Shown piece by piece: positions 5,433 through 11,034 of a stretch of 11,034 bases of DNA. Position numbers and translations under genes: made by a program. A model generated the notes under the pieces. The model ran no database searches and was not told the origin of the DNA. It saw nothing but the letters and a program-made list of their open reading frames with translations. Numbering within the stretch: the stretch's first letter is position 1; the number at the start of each line of letters is the position of its first letter. The stretch lies in NCBI GenBank assembly GCA_020847015.1, contig JADLCW010000323.1, positions 1 through 11,034 on the forward strand, written 5' to 3'. This stretch comes from Thermomicrobiales bacterium. Its GTDB lineage: Bacteria > Chloroflexota > Chloroflexia > Thermomicrobiales > UBA6265.

Positions 5433-6836
5433 TTATGCGACGGGTGTCGCCGCGTCTCCCTCCAGCGGCGCCGTCACGGCTCCTTCCGGAATCTGGTCGG
5501 CAGCCACGATCCGCCAAACCGTGCCAGTCGGGTTCTCGAAGGCGTTGTACTGGCGGGTGTATTCGCAGGTGCAGGCGGTAGCGTAGAGGTTGCCGGTCGT
5601 GTCGGCGCCAGCGCCGGTCACCAGCAGCTTGGTGTCCAGCAATTCCTGGTAATTCCAGTTTCCATCATCGCCGCGCTGTAGACCCCAGAATTTGCCGGAG
5701 CACCAGTCGGAGTTGAAGTAGATCCCGTCGAGGGATTTGAATTCCTCGCCGCGATAGACGCCGATGCCGGTGATCGCGCAGCCGTCTGGGCCATGCTTGT
5801 ACTCAGCCACCGGCAACACGCCGATTTGGGCGCGCGGGCACTCAGTCACGACAGCCGGGTAGCAGTGGCTCCCTTCCATGATGTCCCAGCCGTAGTTCTC
5901 TCCGCCGGTGCTGTCCGCCGGCTGGAAGTTGATCTCCTCCCAGGTCACTTGCCCAACGTCGGCGATATAAAGATCGCCGGTCTTGGCGTCGAAACTGAAC
6001 TGCCAGGGGTTGCGCAGCCCGAACGCCCAGATCTCCCGCTGATAGGCCGGGTGATACTCGGCCGCTTCCAGACTCAACCCTTCGGTCTCACCGATGACGT
6101 CGGTGATGGAGTTGGATTGAACAACGCGCGCCGTGGCGTACGGGTTGTCTTCAGGGATGCCGTAGGGCGCATCGCCGTCGGTCTCGACATCGATGCGCAG
6201 CATCTTGCCGAGCAACTCGGAGCGGTTCTGCGCCATATCGTACGGATCGCCGCCCATCCCGCCGTCGCCCATGCCGATGTAGAGATAGCCATCGGGACCG
6301 AAGTGGAGGGACCCGCCGTTGTGATTCACATACGGCTGGTTGACGGCCAACATCAGGCGCCCGCCCTCGCGATCGGCCACATTCGGGTTATCGGCGGAGA
6401 CGTGGAATTCCATGATGAATGTGTCGCCGTTGGTATGATAGTCGGTCAAGTTGACATAGAAGAGTCCGTTGGTCTTGTAATCGGGATGAAACGCCAACCC
6501 GAGCAGACCCTGCTCCAGGTAGTCGTTCTGGACCAGTTCGGTCAGATCCAGGAACGGGTCGGGCAGCACTTTCCCGTCGGCATCGATGATCCGGATGAAG
6601 CCGACTCGCTCGACGACGAACAAGCGACCGGTGCCATCGTTGGGAGCGGCCAGGTTCACCGGGTCCATAAACCCTTCGGCGACCTTGACGAGCTGGATTG
6701 CCGGGTTGCCCGGCAGCGTTCCGCCCGGTTGGGCGGTTTCCCCTTCTGCGGCCGCTCGCGGTACGGCGGCGAGCAGTGTCCCCGCAATCATGGTGAGCAC
6801 CAGGAGCGACGCGAATAATGGTCTCGCCCGCAACAT
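5433..6836 (-). CDS. Secreted PQQ-dependent sugar dehydrogenase family protein (GSDH/aldose sugar dehydrogenase-like)
   Basis: A 467-residue exported beta-propeller of the glucose/sorbosone dehydrogenase family, whose characterised members oxidise aldoses with PQQ and calcium. Residues 1-30 form a Sec signal peptide (hydrophobic core LLVLTMIAGTLLAAV, likely cleavage after AAA). Family blocks are GLLGLAFHPDY (110-120), NHNGGSLHFGPDGYLYIG (171-188) with His172 as the probable catalytic base, GLRNPWQFSFD (273-283) with the conserved Arg275, DLYIADVGQVTWEEIN (288-303) and GENYGWDIMEG (312-322). Six cysteines sit in the C-terminal third (325, 333, 353, 379, 422, 424) and could form disulfides outside the cell. 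ATG 6836 is preceded by AGGAGG (6846-6851) at 9 bp. No PQQ synthesis genes are in the window, and many family members have unproven substrates, so sugar oxidation is inferred. Confidence 0.93.
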   Translation of the reverse strand: MLRARPLFASLLVLTMIAGTLLAAVPRAAAEGETAQPGGTLPGNPAIQLVKVAEGFMDPVNLAAPNDGTGRLFVVERVGFIRIIDADGKVLPDPFLDLTELVQNDYLEQGLLGLAFHPDYKTNGLFYVNLTDYHTNGDTFIMEFHVSADNPNVADREGGRLMLAVNQPYVNHNGGSLHFGPDGYLYIGMGDGGMGGDPYDMAQNRSELLGKMLRIDVETDGDAPYGIPEDNPYATARVVQSNSITDVIGETEGLSLEAAEYHPAYQREIWAFGLRNPWQFSFDAKTGDLYIADVGQVTWEEINFQPADSTGGENYGWDIMEGSHCYPAVVTECPRAQIGVLPVAEYKHGPDGCAITGIGVYRGEEFKSLDGIYFNSDWCSGKFWGLQRGDDGNWNYQELLDTKLLVTGAGADTTGNLYATACTCEYTRQYNAFENPTGTVWRIVAADQIPEGAVTAPLEGDAATPVA

Positions 6837-6890
6837 GTCGGCTACCCTCCTGCGACCCGCGATCCGGCCGCGCTGCCGGATTGAGGCGGC

Positions 6891-6919
6891 ATGCTACGTC
6901 GTGGCGGCTGACTCCGCAA
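6891..6919 (-). promoter_or_regulatory. Sigma70-type promoter of the GSDH-family gene
   Basis: The minus strand reads TTGCGG (6914-6919), a 17-bp spacer, then TAGCAT (6891-6896). Transcription from about 6884 would give a leader of roughly 48 nt containing the AGGAGG site. Spacing is optimal and each hexamer is near consensus. Confidence 0.6.
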
Positions 6920-6985
6920 CCGGGTGGCGGCTCCAGATGCCCGCCGAGACGCCATCGCGCCGGTTGGCCGTGTCCCGATCCGGCG

Positions 6986-7015
6986 TTGACGCGCGCGGCC
7001 AGCCACGGGTACCGT
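6986..7015 (+). promoter_or_regulatory. Candidate sigma70-type promoter of the membrane protein gene
   Basis: TTGACG (6986-6991), an 18-bp spacer and TACCGT (7010-7015) lie just upstream of AGGAGG (7023-7028). Transcription would begin near 7022, so the mRNA would start essentially at the ribosome binding site, giving a leader of about 15 nt. It is divergent from the promoter at 6891-6919. Confidence 0.5.
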
Positions 7016-7036
7016 TCCCGTCAGGAGGATCGCGCC

Positions 7037-7594
7037 ATGGTTTCACTCGATGCTCAGTCGCCGTCGCGCTCTCTGCGCGATTGGCTGACCCCGCAATTGC
7101 TGCTCGTCGTGTCCGGGCTCGTTGTCGCCGTGGCCGTCGCCACCGCAGACAGCGAAGTTGGTCGCGTACTGAATGGTCTCGGGGGGTTGCTCTGGATTGT
7201 CGCGGCGGTCTGGATGGCTGCATCGCTGCGGGGCGAACCGCGCGCACTGCCCATCGGCGTGGTCGCGGCGGCGGCAGCGCTGATTCTTGCCGGCATCATT
7301 CGACCAGGGACATTTCTGACGGCCATACCCGCGTTCCTGATCGCCGGCGCGCTCGTTGCCATGGTGGCGGGACCGGGCAAGGGGTACTGGGCGTTGCTAG
7401 CTCCGGCGCTTTATTTCCCGATCCACATCGTCATCGCCATCGGGCGCGTCATCGCCGCGCACGGCGCCCGCCCGATCCGCACCGCGCCGCCGCCGACCGA
7501 TGCGCTCGTTCCGCTGTCGATGATCCTGGCAGCCGGCGTGGCAGGCATGGTGGTCGCCAAGCTCCTGGATAACCGCGACGTCGATCGCCGCTGA
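7037..7594 (+). CDS. Integral membrane protein of unknown function, six predicted helices
   Basis: I do not recognise a family for this 185-residue protein. After a polar N-terminus (1-19) it has about six hydrophobic segments near residues 20-37, 46-64, 71-88, 93-111, 117-141 and 156-176, then a short charged tail (DNRDVDRR). The loops are short. There is a positively charged loop after the second helix (RGEPR) and a Pro/Thr-rich loop before the last (RPIRTAPPPTD). No catalytic motif, nucleotide-binding motif or cysteine is visible. ATG 7037 is supported by AGGAGG at 7023-7028; the frame is open back to 6818, but that part is low-complexity and covers the divergent promoters. Translation is confident, function unknown. 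It is transcribed alone and converges on the Dabb gene. Confidence 0.85.
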   Translation: MVSLDAQSPSRSLRDWLTPQLLLVVSGLVVAVAVATADSEVGRVLNGLGGLLWIVAAVWMAASLRGEPRALPIGVVAAAAALILAGIIRPGTFLTAIPAFLIAGALVAMVAGPGKGYWALLAPALYFPIHIVIAIGRVIAAHGARPIRTAPPPTDALVPLSMILAAGVAGMVVAKLLDNRDVDRR

Positions 7595-7606
7595 CGGCAC
7601 TAGCGG

Positions 7607-7623
7607 GCGGACGGGTCGTCCGC
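7607..7623. terminator. Small hairpin between convergent genes
   Basis: A 7-bp GC-rich stem (GCGGACG / CGTCCGC) with a 3-nt loop sits in the 37-bp gap between the stop codons of the membrane protein and Dabb genes. It could serve both directions, but it lacks a T-tract on either side. Confidence 0.3.
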
Positions 7624-7631
7624 GTTCGGCG

Positions 7632-7928
7632 CTACTCGTCAAGATCGAATACGAGCACGGATTCCGCCGCCGCCTGCACCAGCGGCACGACTGCGACATG
7701 GTCCGGGTGGGGCAGATAGGCGTCTCGAGCGGCGGCGTCCGCAAAGCGCACGATAAACCCGACGGTGTAGCCTTGGCCAAGGCCTTCCGGGCTGACATTC
7801 GGCCCCCAGGAAATACCGGCAATCCCGGGGATGCGTTCGCCCAGCCCGACGACGGCGGCGTGCAACCGATCCAATTCGGACGGGTCAATCCCGGCGCGCG
7901 GCCGCAGCAAGACCATGTGATAGAGCAT
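7632..7928 (-). CDS. Dabb-domain (stress-responsive A/B barrel) protein
   Basis: A 98-residue single-domain protein of the ferredoxin-like Dabb family (dimeric alpha/beta barrel). The start MLYHMVLLRPRAG fits the usual MxxHxVLxR strand, followed by the ELDRLHAAVVGLGERIPGI helix, SWGPNVSPEG, then GYTVGFIVRFADAAARDAYL with the PDHVAVVP motif typical of the family. The function of bacterial members is generally unknown: some are stress-induced and a few are cyclases or decarboxylases, and no such role can be assigned here. ATG 7928 lies 8 bp past the smpB stop and uses a GGGGG run (7940-7944) that spans the end of smpB, so the two genes are probably co-transcribed with smpB first. Confidence 0.9.
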   Translation of the reverse strand: MLYHMVLLRPRAGIDPSELDRLHAAVVGLGERIPGIAGISWGPNVSPEGLGQGYTVGFIVRFADAAARDAYLPHPDHVAVVPLVQAAAESVLVFDLDE

Positions 7929-7936
7929 ATTTGGCG

Positions 7937-8428
7937 TTACCCCCGGTCGCGCAACGCGCGTTCCACGTCGCGGTGCGATTCCCGCTCGGCACTGGCGGCT
8001 CGTTTGTCATAGAGCTTTTTGCCGCGCACCACGCCAATTTCGACCTTCGCTCGCCCCTGCTTCAGACTCATCCGCAGCGGCACGATGGTCATTCCTTTTT
8101 GCTCGATGGCCTCGCGCAGTTCCCGAATCTGCGATTTGTGCACGAGAAGTTTGCGCGGCCGGTCTGGTTCGTGGTTGGCGCGATTGCCATGGGTGTAGGG
8201 GGCGATGTGGGAACCGATCAGCCACAGCTCCCCATTTTCAACGCGGGCATACGCTTCGCCGAGGGTGACCTTGCCTTCGCGCACCGACTTGATTTCGGTG
8301 CCGGTCAGCGCCACGCCCGCTTCCAGGCTTTCGATCACGAAAAAATCGTGAAACGCCTTCCGGTTCGTGGCGACGATCCGGTCGGTCTTGCGCGGTTCGT
8401 TCGTTGGTCGGTTAGCACGTGCGTTCAT
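7937..8428 (-). CDS. smpB: SsrA-binding protein SmpB
   Basis: SmpB binds tmRNA and takes it to stalled ribosomes for trans-translation. The 163-residue product shows the conserved core: NRKAFHDFFVIESLEAGVAL, TGTEIKSVREGKVTLGEAYA, an ENGELWLIGSHIAPY strand, the HEPDRPRKLLVHKSQI segment, and the basic tail RGKKLYDKRAASAERESHRD that occupies the mRNA channel. Length and order are normal. ATG 8428 is preferred over ATG 8440 because a near-consensus promoter places the transcription start at 8428 itself, with the -10 element covering ATG 8440. No Shine-Dalgarno site precedes either codon, consistent with a leaderless mRNA. The Dabb gene follows after 8 bp. No ssrA gene is visible in the window. 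Confidence 0.96.
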   Translation of the reverse strand: MNARANRPTNEPRKTDRIVATNRKAFHDFFVIESLEAGVALTGTEIKSVREGKVTLGEAYARVENGELWLIGSHIAPYTHGNRANHEPDRPRKLLVHKSQIRELREAIEQKGMTIVPLRMSLKQGRAKVEIGVVRGKKLYDKRAASAERESHRDVERALRDRG

Positions 8429-8435
8429 CGGGCGG

Positions 8436-8464
8436 ATCATACGGACCGATGTCCGCGTCGTCAA
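8436..8464 (-). promoter_or_regulatory. Strong sigma70-type promoter giving a leaderless smpB mRNA
   Basis: On the minus strand TTGACG (8459-8464), a 17-bp spacer and TATGAT (8436-8441) form the best promoter in the window. Seven bases separate the -10 element from the A of the smpB ATG at 8428, the normal distance to a transcription start. The transcript therefore probably begins at or within a base or two of the start codon. Confidence 0.7.
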
Positions 8465-8525
8465 ATCGGCGATGATGTACGTACACGAAACCAGGTCGCC
8501 TGCTGGCGCGTTGGGAGGAAAAGGG

Positions 8526-8615
8526 ATGGTCGGAGCCGGCCGGAACGGCGGCTCCGAGACGGGGATGAGCGCGGGGGACCGGCGGGGATGGATCATCGGC
8601 GGTTCGACGAACTGA
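8526..8615 (+). CDS. Possible 29-codon leader ORF before the Cys-rich protein gene
   Basis: GGAGG (8514-8518) stands 7 bp before ATG 8526, a better ribosome binding site than that of the next gene. The frame encodes 29 residues, Gly-rich and without recognisable features, and stops with TGA at 8613-8615. It overlaps the first codons of the Cys-rich gene (ATG 8588) in another frame and stops 8 bp before that gene's in-frame ATG 8624. It could couple translation of the downstream gene, or the ribosome binding site could be chance. Codon content alone does not decide. Confidence 0.25.
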   Translation: MVGAGRNGGSETGMSAGDRRGWIIGGSTN

Positions 8616-9442
8616 CCCGGGGGATGGCGACGGCGACATCGCGCCGAAGGATGTTGCGAGGCGTCGCCGGCGGCTTGCTGGTGATCGCCTTTGGAGCACG
8701 GCGGGCGCGCCGCGCCGCAGCGCAAGAGACGAATCTCTGGCCGGGCGCCGCGTGCGTCTCCAGCGATCAGTGCACGCAATATGGGGGGCCGCAACTTTGC
8801 GCCGACAACGGGTTCTCCGAGGATGGCGCATTGAATTGCTGTCGCGTCCGGGATGGTCTCTGCTACATCGACACGCATTGCTGCGGCACGCTCACCTGCA
8901 TCGATGGCGTCTGCGCCGGCGACGCCGATCCGGTTGCCATCGGAGACGGGTTGCCGTTGGGATCAGCCTGCACCGAGTCGGCGCAGTGCGGCGCCGTTGC
9001 CGGCGGCCAAGTGATCTGCGGCGACAACTACATTGCCGCCGACGGCGATCTCAACTGCTGCCTCACGGAAGGGAGCGCCTGCGCTGAGGATGTCGAATGC
9101 TGCGGCCAGTTCAACTGCGTCGATGGCGTCTGCGGGGCGTTCGCCGGCGGCGATCTCGCCCCCGGCGCCTATTGCGTTGCGACCGCTCAATGCAGCCAGG
9201 CGCTTGGCCCGGCCACCTGTGGAGTCAACAGCGATGGAACCGAAAATCCCGTGTGCTGCCTGATCGAGGCGTCACCGTGCAGCACCGATCTGGAATGCTG
9301 CAGCGGGATGATTTGCGCCGACAACGGCATCTCCGCCGACGGCGGCCTCAACTGCTGCGGCGCCGCCGGCGCCGGGTGCGCCAGCGACGCCTCGTGCTGC
9401 GCGGATCTATTCTGCATCGATGGCGCTTGCCAATCACTTTAA
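8588..9442 (+). CDS. Tat-exported Cys-rich repeat protein with four disulfide-type units
   Basis: A 284-residue exported protein of unknown function. The N-terminus MDHRRFDELT leads into a twin-arginine signal (SRRRMLRG at 18-25, hydrophobic core GVAGGLLVIAFGA, likely cleavage after AAAQ near 46). The mature part has 36 cysteines in tandem units spaced C-x5-C-x8/9-C-x12-CC-x6-C-x5-CC-x4-C-x4-C. Unit 1 spans 56-109 and unit 2 spans 128-182. Unit 3 starts at 196 (x11 before its CC) and runs straight into unit 4, sharing one cysteine and ending at 281. The CC-x4-C and C-x5-CC steps recall cystine-knot or Dickkopf-like folds, but I cannot assign one. Tat export would suit folding before or during secretion. 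ATG 8588 is chosen because it yields the full N-terminal pattern; ATG 8624 is the alternative. The upstream open frame overlaps smpB and is not coding. Confidence 0.85.
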   Translation: MDHRRFDELTRGMATATSRRRMLRGVAGGLLVIAFGARRARRAAAQETNLWPGAACVSSDQCTQYGGPQLCADNGFSEDGALNCCRVRDGLCYIDTHCCGTLTCIDGVCAGDADPVAIGDGLPLGSACTESAQCGAVAGGQVICGDNYIAADGDLNCCLTEGSACAEDVECCGQFNCVDGVCGAFAGGDLAPGAYCVATAQCSQALGPATCGVNSDGTENPVCCLIEASPCSTDLECCSGMICADNGISADGGLNCCGAAGAGCASDASCCADLFCIDGACQSL

Positions 9443-9467
9443 CGACCACTCCAGTAGGGGGAAGGAG

Positions 9468-9497
9468 CCGAGGGGGCGCTTCCGGGCGCCCCCTCGG
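9468..9497 (+). terminator. Terminator-like hairpin after the Cys-rich protein gene
   Basis: A perfect 12-bp stem (CCGAGGGGGCGC / GCGCCCCCTCGG) with a 6-nt loop starts 25 bases after the stop codon. It is not followed by a T-tract, so it resembles the U-less hairpin found after the GSDH-family gene. Confidence 0.5.
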
Positions 9498-9510
9498 TGC
9501 GCTCCGGGCG

Positions 9511-9563
9511 TATCATCAGATCGGGCGCGTCGCCAGGCGACGCCTGGTAGATCGAAAGGGGGG
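9511..9563 (+). promoter_or_regulatory. Possible -10 element, structured leader and ribosome binding site of the 9568 gene
   Basis: TATCAT (9511-9516) is a good -10 hexamer but has no recognisable -35. A start near 9523 would place an inverted repeat (GCGTCGC-CAG-GCGACGC, 9527-9543) at the very 5' end of the mRNA. The CCAGG at 9533-9537 can instead pair with CCTGG at 9543-9547, so two alternative stems are possible. The run AAAGGGGGG (9555-9563) is the ribosome binding site for ATG 9568. Confidence 0.35.
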
Positions 9564-9567
9564 TCCG

Positions 9568-10227
9568 ATGCAACGCTCGCTGATTGCCATACTATTTGCC
9601 GCCATGCTGCTTGCGCCGGCGGCTGCCTCCGCGCAAGGCGATTCCCCAGCCGCATCAGTCGCCGACGCCGGCAGTCTCGTTCGCACTCAGACGCGCATCT
9701 TTCTGCCCTATGGCCCGAACGGGGTCAATTCGCAGTTGACGGTCGAGACGGAGACGGATGCCGTGTGTGATGTCTCTTCGGCGGCATCCCCCGGGCGCCC
9801 GGATGCGCGCCGCTGCATCACGACCGATTCGCAAGTTCTCGACCCATGCTTCCAGAACCCCTTCTCGGCGCCAGGTGAAGCCGGTGCGCAGCTCGTTTGC
9901 GTCAATTCGCCGGTGGCGACGACGGCGACCGTGGTGACGCTGACCGAATCGTTCGCGGCGCCGGCGCCGACTCCGGGCAGCGAGCGGGATCTCGCGGATG
10001 AATTGTTCCGGATGCCGTGGGTGCTGGAACTTGCCGATGGCGAGACGTGCGGCGCGATGACCGGGGCGACCATTGGCTTCGCCGGGCTGCGGGTGAACTA
10101 TGGTTGCACTGGCGGCGGCGTCCTGCTGGGTGAACCGGATCGCTCCGGGCCGGTATGGACGGTCGATCTGCTGCCGACCGACGGCATCGCCACCACCGAT
10201 GTCGAGGTAGTTGCCGCATGGGCCTAG
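9568..10227 (+). CDS. Secreted six-cysteine protein of unknown function
   Basis: I do not recognise this 219-residue protein. It begins with a clear Sec signal peptide (MQRSLIAILFAAMLLAPAAA, likely cleavage near SAQ at 21-23). The mature part is rich in Ala, Thr, Val and Asp, consistent with a beta-rich domain, with six cysteines at 67, 83, 94, 111, 161 and 180 that could make three disulfides. There is no lipobox, anchor or catalytic motif, and a Pro/Ala linker (APAPTPGSE, 131-139) divides it into two parts. ATG 9568 has a strong ribosome binding site (AAAGGGGGG, 9555-9563). The last 10 bases overlap the start of the methyltransferase gene, so the two are likely co-translated. It follows another exported Cys-rich protein across a hairpin, but no functional link can be shown. 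Confidence 0.85.
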   Translation: MQRSLIAILFAAMLLAPAAASAQGDSPAASVADAGSLVRTQTRIFLPYGPNGVNSQLTVETETDAVCDVSSAASPGRPDARRCITTDSQVLDPCFQNPFSAPGEAGAQLVCVNSPVATTATVVTLTESFAAPAPTPGSERDLADELFRMPWVLELADGETCGAMTGATIGFAGLRVNYGCTGGGVLLGEPDRSGPVWTVDLLPTDGIATTDVEVVAAWA

Positions 10228-11024
10228 GCGAGCCCGCTCCCGTGTCGGAAGTCGATCCCTACGCGCGGATCGCCGATCTGTACGATCTGGAACACGGAGC
10301 GTTCACGGCCGATCTCGAGTTCTACCTGAACGTGGCCCAAGCAGTCGGAGACCCCATTCTCGAACTCGGATGCGGCAGCGGACGCGTGCTGCTGCCGCTC
10401 GCCGAGGAGGGATTCCGGGTCACCGGTCTCGATGCGTCCCCGGCCATGCTCGATCGCGCTCGGGCCGCCATCGATGCCGCCGGCGTCGCCGAGCGCCTGA
10501 CCCTGGTTCACAGCGATATGGCCGAGGCCGATCGGGCGCCGGGTGGGCCATTTGGATTAGCGCTGATCCCCCTCAACGGGCTGGTGCATGCGGCCACCCC
10601 GGCAGCACAACGGGCGGTGCTCGAATCCGCTCGACGGGCGCTCGACCCGCGCGGGCAACTCGTGATCGATGTCTTCAATCCGACCCCGGACGCGCTGCGC
10701 GCCTTCGATCAATCCGCCGTGCATGAAGGACGGTGGCGTCTCCCGAACGGAACGGTCGTCGACAAGTTTGGGGCGCGCACGCTGCACGCGGCCACCCAGA
10801 CGATTGCGACCGATCTCTGGTACGACCTGACGGACGCCGGCGGCGCGCTGCACCGCATCGCCACCAGCTACACCATGCGCTATCTGTACATGGCCGAGCT
10901 GGCGCTGATGCTCGAGCTGGCCGGATTCGTGGAGTGGGAGGTCTACGGCGGTTACGATCTGGAGCCGTACGAGGATAACTCCGAGCGACTGCTGGTCACC
11001 GCCGAGGTGACGCGCAGTCGCTGA
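10218..11024 (+). CDS. Class I SAM-dependent methyltransferase
   Basis: A 268-residue cytoplasmic methyltransferase with a Rossmann fold (Methyltransf_11/25 type). After an N-terminal DPYARIADLYDLEHG segment, motif I is ILELGCGSGRVLLPL. It is followed by the acidic strand end FRVTGLDASPAMLDRAR (ribose-binding Asp) and a motif II region LTLVHSDMAEAD. The helix-strand RALDPRGQLVIDVFNP is the usual post-I block. The C-terminal half (from about residue 170) is a beta-rich cap with IATSYTMRYLYMAELALM then AGFVEWEVYGGYD, common in small-molecule methyltransferases. The substrate is unknown. ATG 10218 lies inside the end of the preceding gene (10-bp overlap) with GAGG at 10204-10207 as ribosome binding site; GTG 10242 is a possible alternative. 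No terminator is visible in the 10 bases that remain. Confidence 0.92.
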   Translation: MGLGEPAPVSEVDPYARIADLYDLEHGAFTADLEFYLNVAQAVGDPILELGCGSGRVLLPLAEEGFRVTGLDASPAMLDRARAAIDAAGVAERLTLVHSDMAEADRAPGGPFGLALIPLNGLVHAATPAAQRAVLESARRALDPRGQLVIDVFNPTPDALRAFDQSAVHEGRWRLPNGTVVDKFGARTLHAATQTIATDLWYDLTDAGGALHRIATSYTMRYLYMAELALMLELAGFVEWEVYGGYDLEPYEDNSERLLVTAEVTRSR

Positions 11025-11034
11025 TTTACCAGCC

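Noticed and set aside
4885..5517. Minus-strand open frame spanning the tRNA, its terminator and the end of the dehydrogenase gene
   Set aside because: It covers a structural RNA and two hairpins and has no family features; it is a chance open frame.
5793..6818. Plus-strand open frame of 341 codons opposite the GSDH-family gene
   Set aside because: The opposite strand encodes a signal peptide and all the propeller motifs with a strong ribosome binding site and promoter; the plus frame is its shadow.
8429..8440. ATG 8440 as the smpB start
   Set aside because: It lies inside the TATGAT -10 element, so it would not be on the transcript from the best promoter, and it has no ribosome binding site.
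7931..8587. Upstream extension of the Cys-rich protein frame
   Set aside because: It lies antisense to smpB and would bury the Tat signal in the middle of the protein; ATG 8588 gives a proper signal peptide.
8752..9430. Possible DNA tandem repeat or CRISPR-like array, because of recurring TGCTG and GATGGCGTCTGC segments
   Set aside because: The periodicity follows the Cys-rich protein units, varies at third positions and stays in frame; there are no identical direct repeats with unique spacers.

Overview
This window is GC-rich, densely packed bacterial chromosome carrying mostly housekeeping and general metabolic genes. There are no phage, transposon, plasmid or CRISPR signs. The organism is probably a member of the Chloroflexi, most likely the Thermomicrobia/Sphaerobacter side. 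This is inferred from gene content, strong G/C third-position bias, and a Tat-exported Cys-rich protein with an N-terminal pattern (MDxxRFDxLTR...RRRxLRG) that I associate with that group. No database search was possible, so the placement is tentative.

Layout. Bases 2-877 hold the 3' part of an aldehyde dehydrogenase gene that probably acts on alpha-ketoglutaric semialdehyde. It is followed by an OsmC-type peroxide reductase gene (978-1439). The OsmC gene converges on mutM/fpg (2356-1436, minus); the two stop codons overlap in the four bases CTAA. Divergent from mutM is a compact plus-strand operon of HIT-family hydrolase, yqeY and ybeY (2415-3722). It converges on cinA (4921-3719, minus), again with both stops sharing CTAA. 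Upstream of cinA lie a strong hairpin terminator and a tRNA-Arg(TCG) gene (minus). Bases 5433-6836 (minus) encode a secreted glucose/sorbosone-dehydrogenase-type beta-propeller protein. It shares a 200-bp divergent promoter region with a six-helix membrane protein of unknown function (7037-7594). Next come a minus-strand pair, smpB (8428-7937) followed by a Dabb-domain gene (7928-7632).

The right end (8588-11024, plus) is the least ordinary part. It holds a Tat-signal protein made of four tandem Cys-rich units with very regular spacing (36 cysteines), a small secreted six-Cys protein of unknown function, and a class I SAM methyltransferase whose start overlaps the end of the preceding gene.

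Functional themes are oxidative damage defence and repair (OsmC, MutM), RNA and translation quality control (YbeY, SmpB, tRNA-Arg, YqeY), nucleotide hydrolysis (HIT, CinA), and exported proteins. The points most worth a second look are the Cys-rich repeat protein, an apparent leaderless smpB promoter, a CinA whose C-terminal deamidase domain has lost its signature residues, a YbeY with Asp in place of the third metal-binding His, and the two convergent gene pairs that meet at CTAA.
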